A stretch of DNA of 64,000 nt from Massilia sp. TS11 (GTDB lineage Bacteria > Pseudomonadota > Gammaproteobacteria > Burkholderiales > Burkholderiaceae_D). The translations under genes and the position numbers were made by a program. The first letter of the stretch is position 1. Each line of letters begins with the position of its first letter. Under the pieces are notes generated by a model. It saw only the letters and a program-made list of their open reading frames with translations, ran no database searches and had not been told where the DNA came from. Positions 54,840 to 63,438 of this stretch are shown piece after piece. The stretch is taken from the NCBI RefSeq assembly GCF_022012445.1, contig NZ_JAKLTS010000005.1:1-64000 (forward strand), given 5' to 3'.

Positions 54840-57833
54840 ATGAAGACCACGCTCACTGACTGGCTGCGCCAACGGCGCCGCCGGCGCCATCTGCGCCAGG
54901 CGCGGCCGGCGCACCGCCTGCCGGCCTGGACCGCGCTGCTGCTGCTGATCGCGGGCGGGGCCTGGCTGCTGGCCGGGCACGCCCAGCGGCTCGGGCAGGC
55001 GGCGCAGACGGTCAGCCCGAGCGCGCCGGCCGTGCAGGCCCTGGCGGCCGTGCTGCCCGGTGCGCGCCTGCATCTGGACCCGGACGCGCCCTTCGAGGTG
55101 CAGCGCGTGGGCGCCGCCACCCTGCTCAGCGTGGCCGGGATGCAGAGCGAAGCGGCGCAGCGTTTCAGCCTGTGCCAGCCGCTGCAGATCGTGCCGCAGG
55201 CGTCGGCCACCCTGGGCCGCAGCGGGCAGGTGGTGGTCAGCGCCGATCCGGCCCTGCCGCCGCTGCGCCTGGCGCGCGCCGGCGGCGCACTGCACCTAAA
55301 CGGACTGACGGCGGCGCTGCGCCTGGTCGGCGATGGCGCCGGCCCCGAAGTGCGCCGCCATGGCTGGCTGCTGGGACCGGGCACGGCGGCCTTGGCCATC
55401 GATGTCGACGACAGCGGCGCCTGCGGCAGCGTGCAGCTGCGCGCGTGGCGCCCGGCGGCCGGCGCGCGTGCACTGCGGGTGGTGGCGTTTGGCGCCGATG
55501 GCGCGCACGCCGAGGTGCAGTTGGCGCGCGGCGACTACGCGCTGGCGGGGGCCGCGGCGCCGAGCGAGGATGCACGCCTGTTCACGGCGCTGCAGGCGCG
55601 CGGCCTGCTGCGCCTGGAGGCGGACGGCCTGATCGCGCTGGCCCCGCGCGAGCTGGCCGTGTGGCGCGCGCTGCCGCCAGCGCAGCGCAGCCCCGGGCCG
55701 GAACGCTGGGACGCGGTGGTGCTGGACGAGACCGCGCGCGGCCTGCTGCGCCGTTTGTACAGCGAGGCCGACGGCGCCTTTGTGCTGGCCCAGGTGGCGC
55801 GCTTCAACAGCGAGCGGCGCTGGCTGGGCTGGCGCGTCGCGCGCAGCAGCCTGGCCCTGCTGGCCGAGGCCCTGCCGGCGCCGGCCCTGCCCGATGCGGC
55901 CGCGCGCCTGCTGCTGCCCGCGGCCGGCGACTGGGAGGCCTGGCGCAGCGCCGAAGGCCCGATCGAACTGCGGCTGGCGGCGCCGGCGGCGGCCGGCAGC
56001 ACGCTGGCGCTGACGCTGGCCGGGCGCCTGCAGTCGCTGCAGGGCGCGCGGGTGCTGGAGGCCAGCCCCGCCTGTCTGGGGCCGGCCTGCACGGCGCCCG
56101 ACCAGATTCAGACCCTGCGCCTGGCGCTGGAGCCGGGCAGCCGCAGCGTGCAGATCAGCGCCGCGCCACTCGACATCAGCGGCCTGGCCGCCAGCGGCGA
56201 GCAGGCCTACCGCCATCTGCGCGTGAGCGCCGGCCAGCTGGTCTGGCACAGCGCGGCCGGCGGCGCCCCGGCCGTGGCGGGCGCACCCTGGCAGGGCCGG
56301 ATTGTCGACCGCGCGCAGACCCCGCTGTGGCAGGGCGGCCAACTGAGCGCGGCGGCGCGCGCGGCGGGTCTGGGGCCGCTGCTCGGTGTCGACGCGCGCC
56401 AGCGGCATGGCCTGGCCGGGATGCTGGGGCGGCTGGCGGCGGCCCCGCGCGAGGCGGCGCTGACGCTCGACCTGCTGTGGCAGGCGCGCGCCCAGGCCAT
56501 CATCGACTGCATCGGCCTGGCCGAAGGGCGCTGGGATGGCCAGGCCTGCCAGGGCGGGCAGGCGGCCATGCCGGGGCGCAGCGCGGCGGCCGTGGTGCTG
56601 GACGCCGACAGCGGCGAGATTCTGGTGGCGGCCCAGGGCGGGGCGGCGGCGCCGCTGGCCGACTGGCAGGCGCTCGAGGCCTTCGAGCGCAGCCGCCCGG
56701 GCGCCAGCCCGCTGCGCCAGGCCGGCTGGCAGCACGATGGCGGGGCCGAACACAGCCCCGGCTCGAGCTTCAAGCTGGTCAGCGCGCTGGGGCTGGAACT
56801 GGCGGCCCAGCGCCAGGGCGAGATCGAGGCCCTGCTGGGCGGGCAGCCGCTGGCCACGCTGGACCGGCTGGCGGCCGCGCGCGGCTTCGGCTTTCGCAGC
56901 GCGGCGCCCAGCTATCCGGCCAGCGGCAGCGGCGCGCGCATCACCAATTACCGCGAGGCGGCGCCGATGGCCAAGGCGGTCGATGGCCGTTTCGGCCTGG
57001 CCGAGGCGCTCAGCTTCAGCCTGAATACCTGGTTCGCCTGGACCACCGAACTGTCCGACGCCAGCCTCGGCGGGCAGGGCGAGGGCGGCCAGCCGGGCCT
57101 GCAGGCGCTGTCCAGCACGGGCCTGGACAGCCTGCGTCCGTGGCAGGCGATGGCGCACCGGGTCGGCTTCGGGCGCGCCTGGCGTCTCGATGGCGGCCTG
57201 CTGCCGGCCGATTTCGCCTGGTCGCGCTGGGACGCGCTGCAGGCCACGGCCGGCGGCTTCGATCCGGTGCGGGCGCGCCACGAGATCCGCCAGCAGGCGA
57301 TCGGCCTGCGCATGCAGGCCACCCCGCTCGATCTGGCGCTGGTGGCGGCGGCGATCGGCAGCGGGCGCGCGGTCACGCCACGCCTGCTGGCGGCGCTCGA
57401 CGGCCGCGCCGCCAGCGCTGCGCCGGCCAGCGCGCTCGGGGTGCGCCTCGACCGGATCCGCCAGGGCATGCAGGGCGTGGTCCAGCGCGGGACGGCGGCG
57501 GCGGCCTTCGCCGGACCCGCGCTGGCCGCCCTGCGCCCGTATGTGTATGGGAAGACGGGCACGGCGCCGGTGCCGGTGCGGCTCGACGGGCGCGTGCGCG
57601 AGGACCTGGCCACGGTCTGGTTCAGCGGCTATCTGGCGCCCGATCCGGCGGCCGGACGCGCGCGCCGGCTGGCGTTCGCGGTGGCGATCAGCCGCTCGGC
57701 CAGCAGCGGCGGCGCGCACGCGGCCCCGCTGGCGGCCGCACTGCTGCTGGCCGCGCCCGGGCAGAACCCGGAACAGAAGGGGAAATTGGCCTCTGATGGC
57801 GGGACGGGCGCGGTGCGCGAGCGGCGATCATGA
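54840..57833 (+). CDS. Membrane-anchored penicillin-binding transpeptidase with large unknown N-terminal region
   Basis: 997 residues. A basic N-terminus and one membrane helix (about 30-49) are followed by about 540 residues of Ala/Leu/Arg-rich sequence with no domain I recognise. The C-terminal domain is a penicillin-binding transpeptidase: Ser642-x-x-Lys645 (SPGSSFK), SLN (Ser727, Asn729) and KTGT (Lys905). No glycosyltransferase (GT51) or PBP dimerisation motif is visible. The active site should face the periplasm and cross-link or bind peptidoglycan. It starts the operon-like run that ends in a Ser/Thr kinase; its stop overlaps the next start (ATGA). Confidence 0.8.
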   Translation: MKTTLTDWLRQRRRRRHLRQARPAHRLPAWTALLLLIAGGAWLLAGHAQRLGQAAQTVSPSAPAVQALAAVLPGARLHLDPDAPFEVQRVGAATLLSVAGMQSEAAQRFSLCQPLQIVPQASATLGRSGQVVVSADPALPPLRLARAGGALHLNGLTAALRLVGDGAGPEVRRHGWLLGPGTAALAIDVDDSGACGSVQLRAWRPAAGARALRVVAFGADGAHAEVQLARGDYALAGAAAPSEDARLFTALQARGLLRLEADGLIALAPRELAVWRALPPAQRSPGPERWDAVVLDETARGLLRRLYSEADGAFVLAQVARFNSERRWLGWRVARSSLALLAEALPAPALPDAAARLLLPAAGDWEAWRSAEGPIELRLAAPAAAGSTLALTLAGRLQSLQGARVLEASPACLGPACTAPDQIQTLRLALEPGSRSVQISAAPLDISGLAASGEQAYRHLRVSAGQLVWHSAAGGAPAVAGAPWQGRIVDRAQTPLWQGGQLSAAARAAGLGPLLGVDARQRHGLAGMLGRLAAAPREAALTLDLLWQARAQAIIDCIGLAEGRWDGQACQGGQAAMPGRSAAAVVLDADSGEILVAAQGGAAAPLADWQALEAFERSRPGASPLRQAGWQHDGGAEHSPGSSFKLVSALGLELAAQRQGEIEALLGGQPLATLDRLAAARGFGFRSAAPSYPASGSGARITNYREAAPMAKAVDGRFGLAEALSFSLNTWFAWTTELSDASLGGQGEGGQPGLQALSSTGLDSLRPWQAMAHRVGFGRAWRLDGGLLPADFAWSRWDALQATAGGFDPVRARHEIRQQAIGLRMQATPLDLALVAAAIGSGRAVTPRLLAALDGRAASAAPASALGVRLDRIRQGMQGVVQRGTAAAAFAGPALAALRPYVYGKTGTAPVPVRLDGRVREDLATVWFSGYLAPDPAAGRARRLAFAVAISRSASSGGAHAAPLAAALLLAAPGQNPEQKGKLASDGGTGAVRERRS

Positions 57834-59173
57834 CGGGGCGCGCAGCACAGACACCGCATGGGGCGGCGTCACGGCGCGCCAGCATGCAGGTGGATCGAAT
57901 GCGTTTGCCGGGAACCCGGTATCAGGAGCCAGGCTGGGAGCAGGTGCGCAAGCTGCTCGGCCAGTGCTCGCTGCAGGTGCTGCCGCTGATCGACGTGGGC
58001 GATCCGCTGACGGCGCTGGACGAGTACGTGGAAGCGATGGCGGCCGTGCTGGCCGCCCAGGCGGGCAGCGCGCGCGCCCAGGCCGTCGCCAACCAGTACG
58101 GCGACAGCGTGCTGGCCCTGGCCCAGGCGCTGGTGCTGGAGCTGCGCGCCCGTCCGGCCGACTGGGACAGTTGCTGCCGCGCGCTGCTGCAATCCGGCCA
58201 GGCCGGCGAGGCGGCGCTGCGCAAGCAGTTCAACGACCTGTATGCGGTCCTGCGCGACAAGGTCGATGCGGAGAATTACCAGGTCGCCTGCGGGCGGCCG
58301 TGCAGTCCGAACAAGATGTACACCTACCGCATGCTGGACCGGCTGCGCGGCGAGGTGGCGGCGCTGCTGGCCGGCTGGCCGGCGCGGCGCGAGGAGGTGG
58401 CCGCGGTGCTGGGGATGGAGGCCGCGGTGCTGCCGCTGGCGGCGCGCCAGGGCCACATCACGGCCGAATGGCTGATCGCCTGGAGCGCCACGCGCGAACG
58501 CTTCACCGGCGCGCCCGGTCCGCTGCACACGCGCTCGAAGCGCTTTGCCAGCCTGCGCAACCAGCCGGCCACGATTGCGGCCATGCTGGAGGAGATCGCC
58601 GAGCATGGGGCGCTGACGGCCAGCAGCGCGGCCGGCTGGGCCCAGGATGCGGCCGACCATGGGGCCTGGCTGGTCGACCTGTGGCGCGTGCTGGACGAAT
58701 CGGAAGCGGCCGAGGCGGCCGGGCGGGTGCTGCCCGACTGTCTGCTGGCGGCGCCCGACGACAGCCTGTTCGCGCCGCCCGAGCCGGAGCCGGACCTGGA
58801 CGCCGATGTGCCGCCGGCGCCGCTGGAGCTGACGGCGGCGCAGCGCGCCACGGCCGTGCGCCTGGCGCTGCCGGCCGACTACCTGGCGCGCGCGGCGGCG
58901 GCCGAGCAGGGCGCCAGCTGGGTGGTGAAAGTGTTGTCAGATGTGCCAATCCCCGTGAAATTGGCCGTCTACCTGAAGATTTTCGGCCCTCGTGACGATA
59001 CCTATCCTGACGAGTGGCTGGATCCCGCGACCGGCGCGCTGCCTACCCTGCAGCAGCTGGCGGAACTGGCGGACCTGTCGCTGCCGACTTTGCGCAAACG
59101 GCGCGAGGCAGCGATCGCAAGCCTGCAAGCGGCCCCTCGGCCAAAAGGAGAAGTACGTGGATGTCATCAGTAA
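57830..59173 (+). CDS. Unknown protein with C-terminal helix-turn-helix-like segment
   Basis: 447 residues, not recognised. The N-terminal 300 residues are helical (VRKLLGQCSLQVLPLIDVG, an NKMYTYRMLDRLRGEVAALL stretch). An acidic Pro-rich linker is at about 315-335. The last 110 residues contain a helix-turn-helix-like TLQQLAELADLSLPTLRKR. No signal or membrane segment. The start is coupled to the transpeptidase gene by ATGA (an internal ATG at 57884 is possible), and the end overlaps the next gene by 17 bases. A regulatory or adaptor role is only a guess. Confidence 0.7.
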   Translation: MTGRAAQTPHGAASRRASMQVDRMRLPGTRYQEPGWEQVRKLLGQCSLQVLPLIDVGDPLTALDEYVEAMAAVLAAQAGSARAQAVANQYGDSVLALAQALVLELRARPADWDSCCRALLQSGQAGEAALRKQFNDLYAVLRDKVDAENYQVACGRPCSPNKMYTYRMLDRLRGEVAALLAGWPARREEVAAVLGMEAAVLPLAARQGHITAEWLIAWSATRERFTGAPGPLHTRSKRFASLRNQPATIAAMLEEIAEHGALTASSAAGWAQDAADHGAWLVDLWRVLDESEAAEAAGRVLPDCLLAAPDDSLFAPPEPEPDLDADVPPAPLELTAAQRATAVRLALPADYLARAAAAEQGASWVVKVLSDVPIPVKLAVYLKIFGPRDDTYPDEWLDPATGALPTLQQLAELADLSLPTLRKRREAAIASLQAAPRPKGEVRGCHQ

Positions 59174-59720
59174 TAACGAACGCAATCTGATCGCCGAAGC
59201 GCTGGTCATGCGGCGCCGCGAGGGCGACCGCCTGATGCTGTCGGACGCGGTCATGCTGGGCGCACTGGACGGATCGCGGCCGTTCACGCCGGCCGAGCGG
59301 GCGGCCCTGGCCGACTCGCCGCTGACGCTGCGCCGGTTTTCCCATCTGGCGCGCGAACGGCGCGCGCGGCCGGCGGCGAATGACCTGGCCTGGTCGACCA
59401 GCCAGGGCCTGCTGCGCGCGGCCGATGCCGGCGAGGCGCCGCTGCTGCGCACCGACGACGGCCACTGGCAGCTGAGCTTTTTCGCCGAGGGCGGCAACTG
59501 GCAGGTGCTGCTCAAGCTGTCGGCCAAGGCGCCGTTCGCGGCGGCGCTGCTGGCGGCCGAACCGATGCTGAATGTGCGCGACGGCGCCGGCACCCTGCTG
59601 CTGCAGGGACGCCTCGACGCCGATGGCGAATTCGAAGCGGCCTGGCCGCTGGCGGCCGATCCGGGCCTGCATCTGCAGCAGCACGGCGGCATCTTCTCGG
59701 TCAGCCCCGTGCGCGACTGA
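59157..59720 (+). CDS. Unknown protein of the kinase cluster
   Basis: 187 residues from a GTG at 59157, chosen because AAGGAG (59145-59150) precedes it at six bases. The first half is basic and helical and the second half is beta-rich (NWQVLLKLSAKAPF, GTLLLQGRLDADGEFEAAWPL). No known family, signal peptide or membrane segment. It begins inside the end of the preceding gene, so translation is coupled. Confidence 0.7.
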   Translation: MDVISNNERNLIAEALVMRRREGDRLMLSDAVMLGALDGSRPFTPAERAALADSPLTLRRFSHLARERRARPAANDLAWSTSQGLLRAADAGEAPLLRTDDGHWQLSFFAEGGNWQVLLKLSAKAPFAAALLAAEPMLNVRDGAGTLLLQGRLDADGEFEAAWPLAADPGLHLQQHGGIFSVSPVRD

Positions 59721-59730
59721 GCGGCCGACC

Positions 59731-60738
59731 ATGCTCGGGCTGTCCCGCCTGCTCGGCCGAGCGCCCGCGCCGGCCACGCTCGGCCAGTGCACGGTGGCGC
59801 TGCGGCTGGCGCGCTGCCAGCTGCGCGCGCCGCTGGGCGCGGTGCTGATCGGCGCGCGCGGCCAGACGCGCCGCCTCGGTCCTGGCGGACTGGCGCGCGC
59901 CGGCTGCGGCGAGCAGCTGTATGTGTTCCATCCGGGTCCCTACCAAGCCGAGATCGTGCCGTATGCGGCCGCGCCCGAACTGGGCCTGCGCCTGCAGCTG
60001 GCGGTCGACAGCGCCGACCCGCGCCAGCACCAGCAGCGCTTCGATCTGCTGCTGGCCAGCGAGGCCGGCGCGGCCCTGAGCCTGGCCGAACTGCAGGGGC
60101 GGATCGAAGCGGCCGTGCGCGCCGCGCTGGCCGACGGCCAGCTGGCCTTGCCGGCCTGCGCCACGCTGGCCGAATGGCAGCAGTTCCGGCGCGGCCTCGA
60201 CCAGCTGATCTACATCCGCTTCGGCCTGACCCTGGACGAATGCCTGCCGTGCGACCTGGGCGCACGGGTCGACTACGCGGCCACGCTGGCGGCACGGGTG
60301 CCGGCCAGCGCGCCCGCGCCGGCTGCCGCGCCCGCAGCGGCGGCCGCACCGGACGTGGCCGACGCCTGCGCGCTGCGCCGCCTGTTCCTTGAATTGCCGG
60401 CCCTGTGCAGCGGGGTGCGCGCCACCGCCGCCGGCGGCGAGCGCGTGCGCTTTCAGCAGCAGCAGGCCGTGCTGCGCCGGCTCGAAGCCGTGCTGGCCGC
60501 CGTCGAAAGCATGCCGGCGGTGGCCCTGGCGGCGCCGGGCCAGGCGCTGGCGCCCGAACGCCAGGCGGCGCGCGCGGCCCATAGCGGCGCCGCGGTGGCC
60601 GCCCTGGACGCGGCCTGGGCCTGGCTGGCCCAATTGCAGCTGGCCCCGGCGCTGCAGCTGGCGACCCTGTTCCAGGATGGCGACCGCATCCTGGCGCGCC
60701 TCGAAACCCATTGCGCCGCCCGGCGCGCGCCCGCATGA
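59731..60738 (+). CDS. Unknown protein of the kinase cluster, possibly SPFH-related
   Basis: 335 residues. The N-terminal 190 residues are alpha/beta (YVFHPGPYQAEIVPYAAAP, TLAEWQQFRRGLDQLIYIRF). Their pattern faintly resembles the SPFH region of the protein encoded at 61753. A Pro/Ala linker (about 193-210) leads to a helical C-terminal half. I cannot assign it with certainty. Its stop overlaps the next start (ATGA at 60735-60738). Confidence 0.65.
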   Translation: MLGLSRLLGRAPAPATLGQCTVALRLARCQLRAPLGAVLIGARGQTRRLGPGGLARAGCGEQLYVFHPGPYQAEIVPYAAAPELGLRLQLAVDSADPRQHQQRFDLLLASEAGAALSLAELQGRIEAAVRAALADGQLALPACATLAEWQQFRRGLDQLIYIRFGLTLDECLPCDLGARVDYAATLAARVPASAPAPAAAPAAAAAPDVADACALRRLFLELPALCSGVRATAAGGERVRFQQQQAVLRRLEAVLAAVESMPAVALAAPGQALAPERQAARAAHSGAAVAALDAAWAWLAQLQLAPALQLATLFQDGDRILARLETHCAARRAPA

Positions 60739-61718
60739 ACGGGCCGGCCAGCGCCGTGTGCCAGACCGTGCTGGCCGACGGCCGCCTCGCGCACGTGCAG
60801 GCGACGCGGCGCGCGCGCGCCGGACGGGCCGACGTCAAGGCCAGCGTGGCCGGCCAGCCCGGCCTGGCCGAGCGCCTGCAGCAGGTGGTGCGGCTGGCGC
60901 GCCACAGCGAGGCCCAGCTCGAGCTCGCGCACCAGGTGCAGCTGTCGATCGACCCGGCCCCGGCCGCGCACGATCGCGACTGGGAGCTGGCCGCCGTGCT
61001 GGCCGACCGCATGGTGCGCGGCCTGTATCCGAGCGCGACGACGCCGCTGGCGCAGGGCTGGTCCACGGCCTGGGCGCGCGCCCGTATCGAGGGCCATGAC
61101 CTGGCCATCGGCGGCGCGCTGCTCGGCGGCCAGCTGGGCCACCTGGGCGCGCTGAACGGCGCGCCCGACCCCGGCCTGGCCGTGGCCAGCGCGCGCGCCT
61201 GGTTTCCGCTGCACAGCGGCGGGGTGCACGACAGCCTGGCCTGGGTCGAGGTCAGCGTGCGCCCGCTGGCCGGCGGCGGCGAGGACGGCGCGCTGCTGGT
61301 GGCCGGACTCGATCTGGCCGCCCAGGACGCGGTGCGCGAGACGCTGCTGGCGGCGCGCCATTTCGACGGCTGCGCGCCGGGGCGCTGGCGCAGCGCCGTG
61401 CAGTTTTCCGAGACCCGCTTCAGCGGGCGTTCCTACGAACTGGCGCTGGTGCTGGCCGACCGCCTGGCGCGCGGGCGCGAGTTCCCGCCGCGCGGACGCC
61501 TGATCGCCAGCGGCTGTTCGCAGGCCTGGCATACGGGCCGGGTCGACACGGTGCAGGCGAGCGGGCCGAAATGCGCCTTGATCGCGCGCTGCGCCGAAGC
61601 CGGCGACCGCGTGCTGCTGCCGCTCGACTGGCAGCCCGAAGCCGAGACCAGCCTGGGGCCGGCGCTGCGCGCGCGCGGCGCCAGTCTGGCCTGTATCAGC
61701 CATATCGGCCTGCTGTAG
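60735..61718 (+). CDS. Duplicated Lon-protease-like protein of the kinase cluster
   Basis: 327 residues with an internal duplication: WELAAVLADRMVRG in the first half and YELALVLADRLARG in the second, each followed by a similar helix-strand pattern. The second copy follows the S16 (Lon/RadA) fold pattern: a Ser before the helix (GRSYELAL, Ser233), then RLIASGC, GRVDTVQA and a Lys 46 residues later (Lys279), then DRVLLP. A Ser-Lys dyad is possible there; the first copy has Asp at the Ser position. No ATPase domain is present. Proteolysis is unproven and a binding role is equally likely. Confidence 0.65.
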   Translation: MNGPASAVCQTVLADGRLAHVQATRRARAGRADVKASVAGQPGLAERLQQVVRLARHSEAQLELAHQVQLSIDPAPAAHDRDWELAAVLADRMVRGLYPSATTPLAQGWSTAWARARIEGHDLAIGGALLGGQLGHLGALNGAPDPGLAVASARAWFPLHSGGVHDSLAWVEVSVRPLAGGGEDGALLVAGLDLAAQDAVRETLLAARHFDGCAPGRWRSAVQFSETRFSGRSYELALVLADRLARGREFPPRGRLIASGCSQAWHTGRVDTVQASGPKCALIARCAEAGDRVLLPLDWQPEAETSLGPALRARGASLACISHIGLL

Positions 61719-61752
61719 CGGCCCTGTTAGAATTTGTGCCAAGGAGAGTCAG

Positions 61753-63432
61753 ATGGCCAGCCCCGTTTCCCCCATTCCCGCGCGCGCCGCGCCCGTTCTC
61801 GACGGCGGGCGCTGGTGGCCCGGTCCGCAGGACCTGGCGGCCAGCTTCCGCGTGGCCGCGCTGCCCGGGCAGTTCAACAAGACCCTGAATCTGCCGAGCG
61901 GGATGCGCGCCTGGATCCTGCACGAGGGCGCGGCCAGCGAGGTCGGCCCCGGCGAGCACGAGATCGAAGGCTTTTTCGCGCGCCTCAATCATCTGCTGCG
62001 CGACGGCGGCGGCAGCGTGCTGGTGGCGCGCAGCACGGCGCTGGCGGTACCGTTCGAATTCGATGACCTGCGCAGCTGCGAGGGCCTGGTGCTGCGCGCC
62101 GCCCTGCAGCTGCAGCTGAAGGTGGCCGAGGTGGCCCTGTTTGCGCGCCACTTCATGGCCGAAGCCGGGGTGATCGGTGTGGCCCAGCTGCAGGCGCTGC
62201 TGGGCGCGCCCGTGCGCCAGCTGGCCCTGGAATTCCTGGCCAGCCAGTCGCTGCGCGAGATGGCCCAGAACGGCGCGCTGCGCGCCCAGTTCGAAGAGCG
62301 CATCCTGAGCGGCATGGCGCAGCGCCTGGCCGAATTCGGGCTGGCCGTGGGCGCCGTCGACACCTTCGAAATCCGCCACGACCAGGGGCCCGACGCGCGC
62401 CTGTATCTGGTGGTCGATCAGGCGGCGCGCCGCATCGAACACGCGCGCCAGCTCGACGCCCTGTACGACGCCGACGCCTGGCGCCGCCTCGAGAAGGAAG
62501 AAAAGCGCCTGCGCGCCGGCCTGCGCCACACCGAGCAGCAGCTCGAACACGGCGAGCGGGTGCAGGCGCTGCGTCTGCGCACGGTCGACTTGTACGGACG
62601 CGTGGCCGAGGCGCGCCAGCGCGAGCAGGCGATCCGCGCCGGCGCCGCCAGCGCCGTGGCCGAACTCGAACAGGCGCTGGGGGAGAAGGCGGCCGGCCAG
62701 CTGCGCGAGCGCGAGCGCTGGGAGCATCTGCGCCAGCTGGCGCGCGTGCGCCAGCAGACCGAGCTCGCGCTGGCGCGCCAGTCGGGCCTGCTCAGCCTGG
62801 CGCGCGCCAAGCAGGACCTGGCCCAGCGCCTGCAGCAGCTGCAGCTCGATTTCCGCCTGGCCGAGGCCGAGCGCCTGGAGGACGCGGCCGCCCAGCGCGC
62901 GCTGCGCCAGACACTGCACGCCCAGCAACTGGCGGCGGCCGAACATGCGGCCGCGCTGGCGGCCCAGCAGCAGCGCGCCGAGCAGGCGCTGGCCGCGCTG
63001 GCGCAGCAGGCGCGCGCGGCCGAGGCCGAGCGTCTGCTGGCCTGGCAGGCCACGCTCGAAGGCGGGCGCCTGCGCGCGCTCGAACGCGACGAGGCCCTGG
63101 CCGCGCTGGAAGCGGAGGCGCTGCGCCAGCAGGTCAGCGCGCGCATCGACGATCTGAACCGGGCCGGGCGCACGCGCGAGGCCGAGAGCCAGCAGGCCAA
63201 GCTGCAGCGCACCCTGGCGCTCGAGCAGCAGATGCTCGAGCAGCAGCGCGCCATCGAACGGGCGCGCTGGCAGGACGGGCAGGACACGCGCCTGGCCGAG
63301 CAGGCGCACGCGCGCGCCATGGCCGAACTCGAGATTGCGCGCATCGAGACGCTCGGCCAGATCGCGGCCGAACGCCTGACGGCCCTGGGCCAGCTCGGGG
63401 TGGCGCCGCTGCGCAAGCCGGACCCGGTGTAA
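61753..63432 (+). CDS. SPFH (band-7)-like protein with long coiled coil
   Basis: 559 residues. Residues about 30-220 resemble an SPFH domain (LPSGMRAWILHEGAASEVGPG, LALEFLASQSLREM, RLAEFGLAVGAVDTFEI). About 230-545 form an Ala/Gln/Arg/Glu coiled coil typical of flotillin-like scaffolds. No membrane helix is visible, so membrane contact would be peripheral or through partners. A strong AAGGAG precedes the ATG. A TAGAAT box at 61728-61733 could give internal transcription. It sits six bases before the Ser/Thr kinase gene. Confidence 0.8.
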   Translation: MASPVSPIPARAAPVLDGGRWWPGPQDLAASFRVAALPGQFNKTLNLPSGMRAWILHEGAASEVGPGEHEIEGFFARLNHLLRDGGGSVLVARSTALAVPFEFDDLRSCEGLVLRAALQLQLKVAEVALFARHFMAEAGVIGVAQLQALLGAPVRQLALEFLASQSLREMAQNGALRAQFEERILSGMAQRLAEFGLAVGAVDTFEIRHDQGPDARLYLVVDQAARRIEHARQLDALYDADAWRRLEKEEKRLRAGLRHTEQQLEHGERVQALRLRTVDLYGRVAEARQREQAIRAGAASAVAELEQALGEKAAGQLRERERWEHLRQLARVRQQTELALARQSGLLSLARAKQDLAQRLQQLQLDFRLAEAERLEDAAAQRALRQTLHAQQLAAAEHAAALAAQQQRAEQALAALAQQARAAEAERLLAWQATLEGGRLRALERDEALAALEAEALRQQVSARIDDLNRAGRTREAESQQAKLQRTLALEQQMLEQQRAIERARWQDGQDTRLAEQAHARAMAELEIARIETLGQIAAERLTALGQLGVAPLRKPDPV

Positions 63433-63438
63433 GCGCAC

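Noticed and set aside
55172..57796. Long open frames overlapping the transpeptidase gene on both strands
   Set aside because: Arg/Ala/Gly-rich sequence with no motifs; the sense frame holds SxxK, SxN and KTG.
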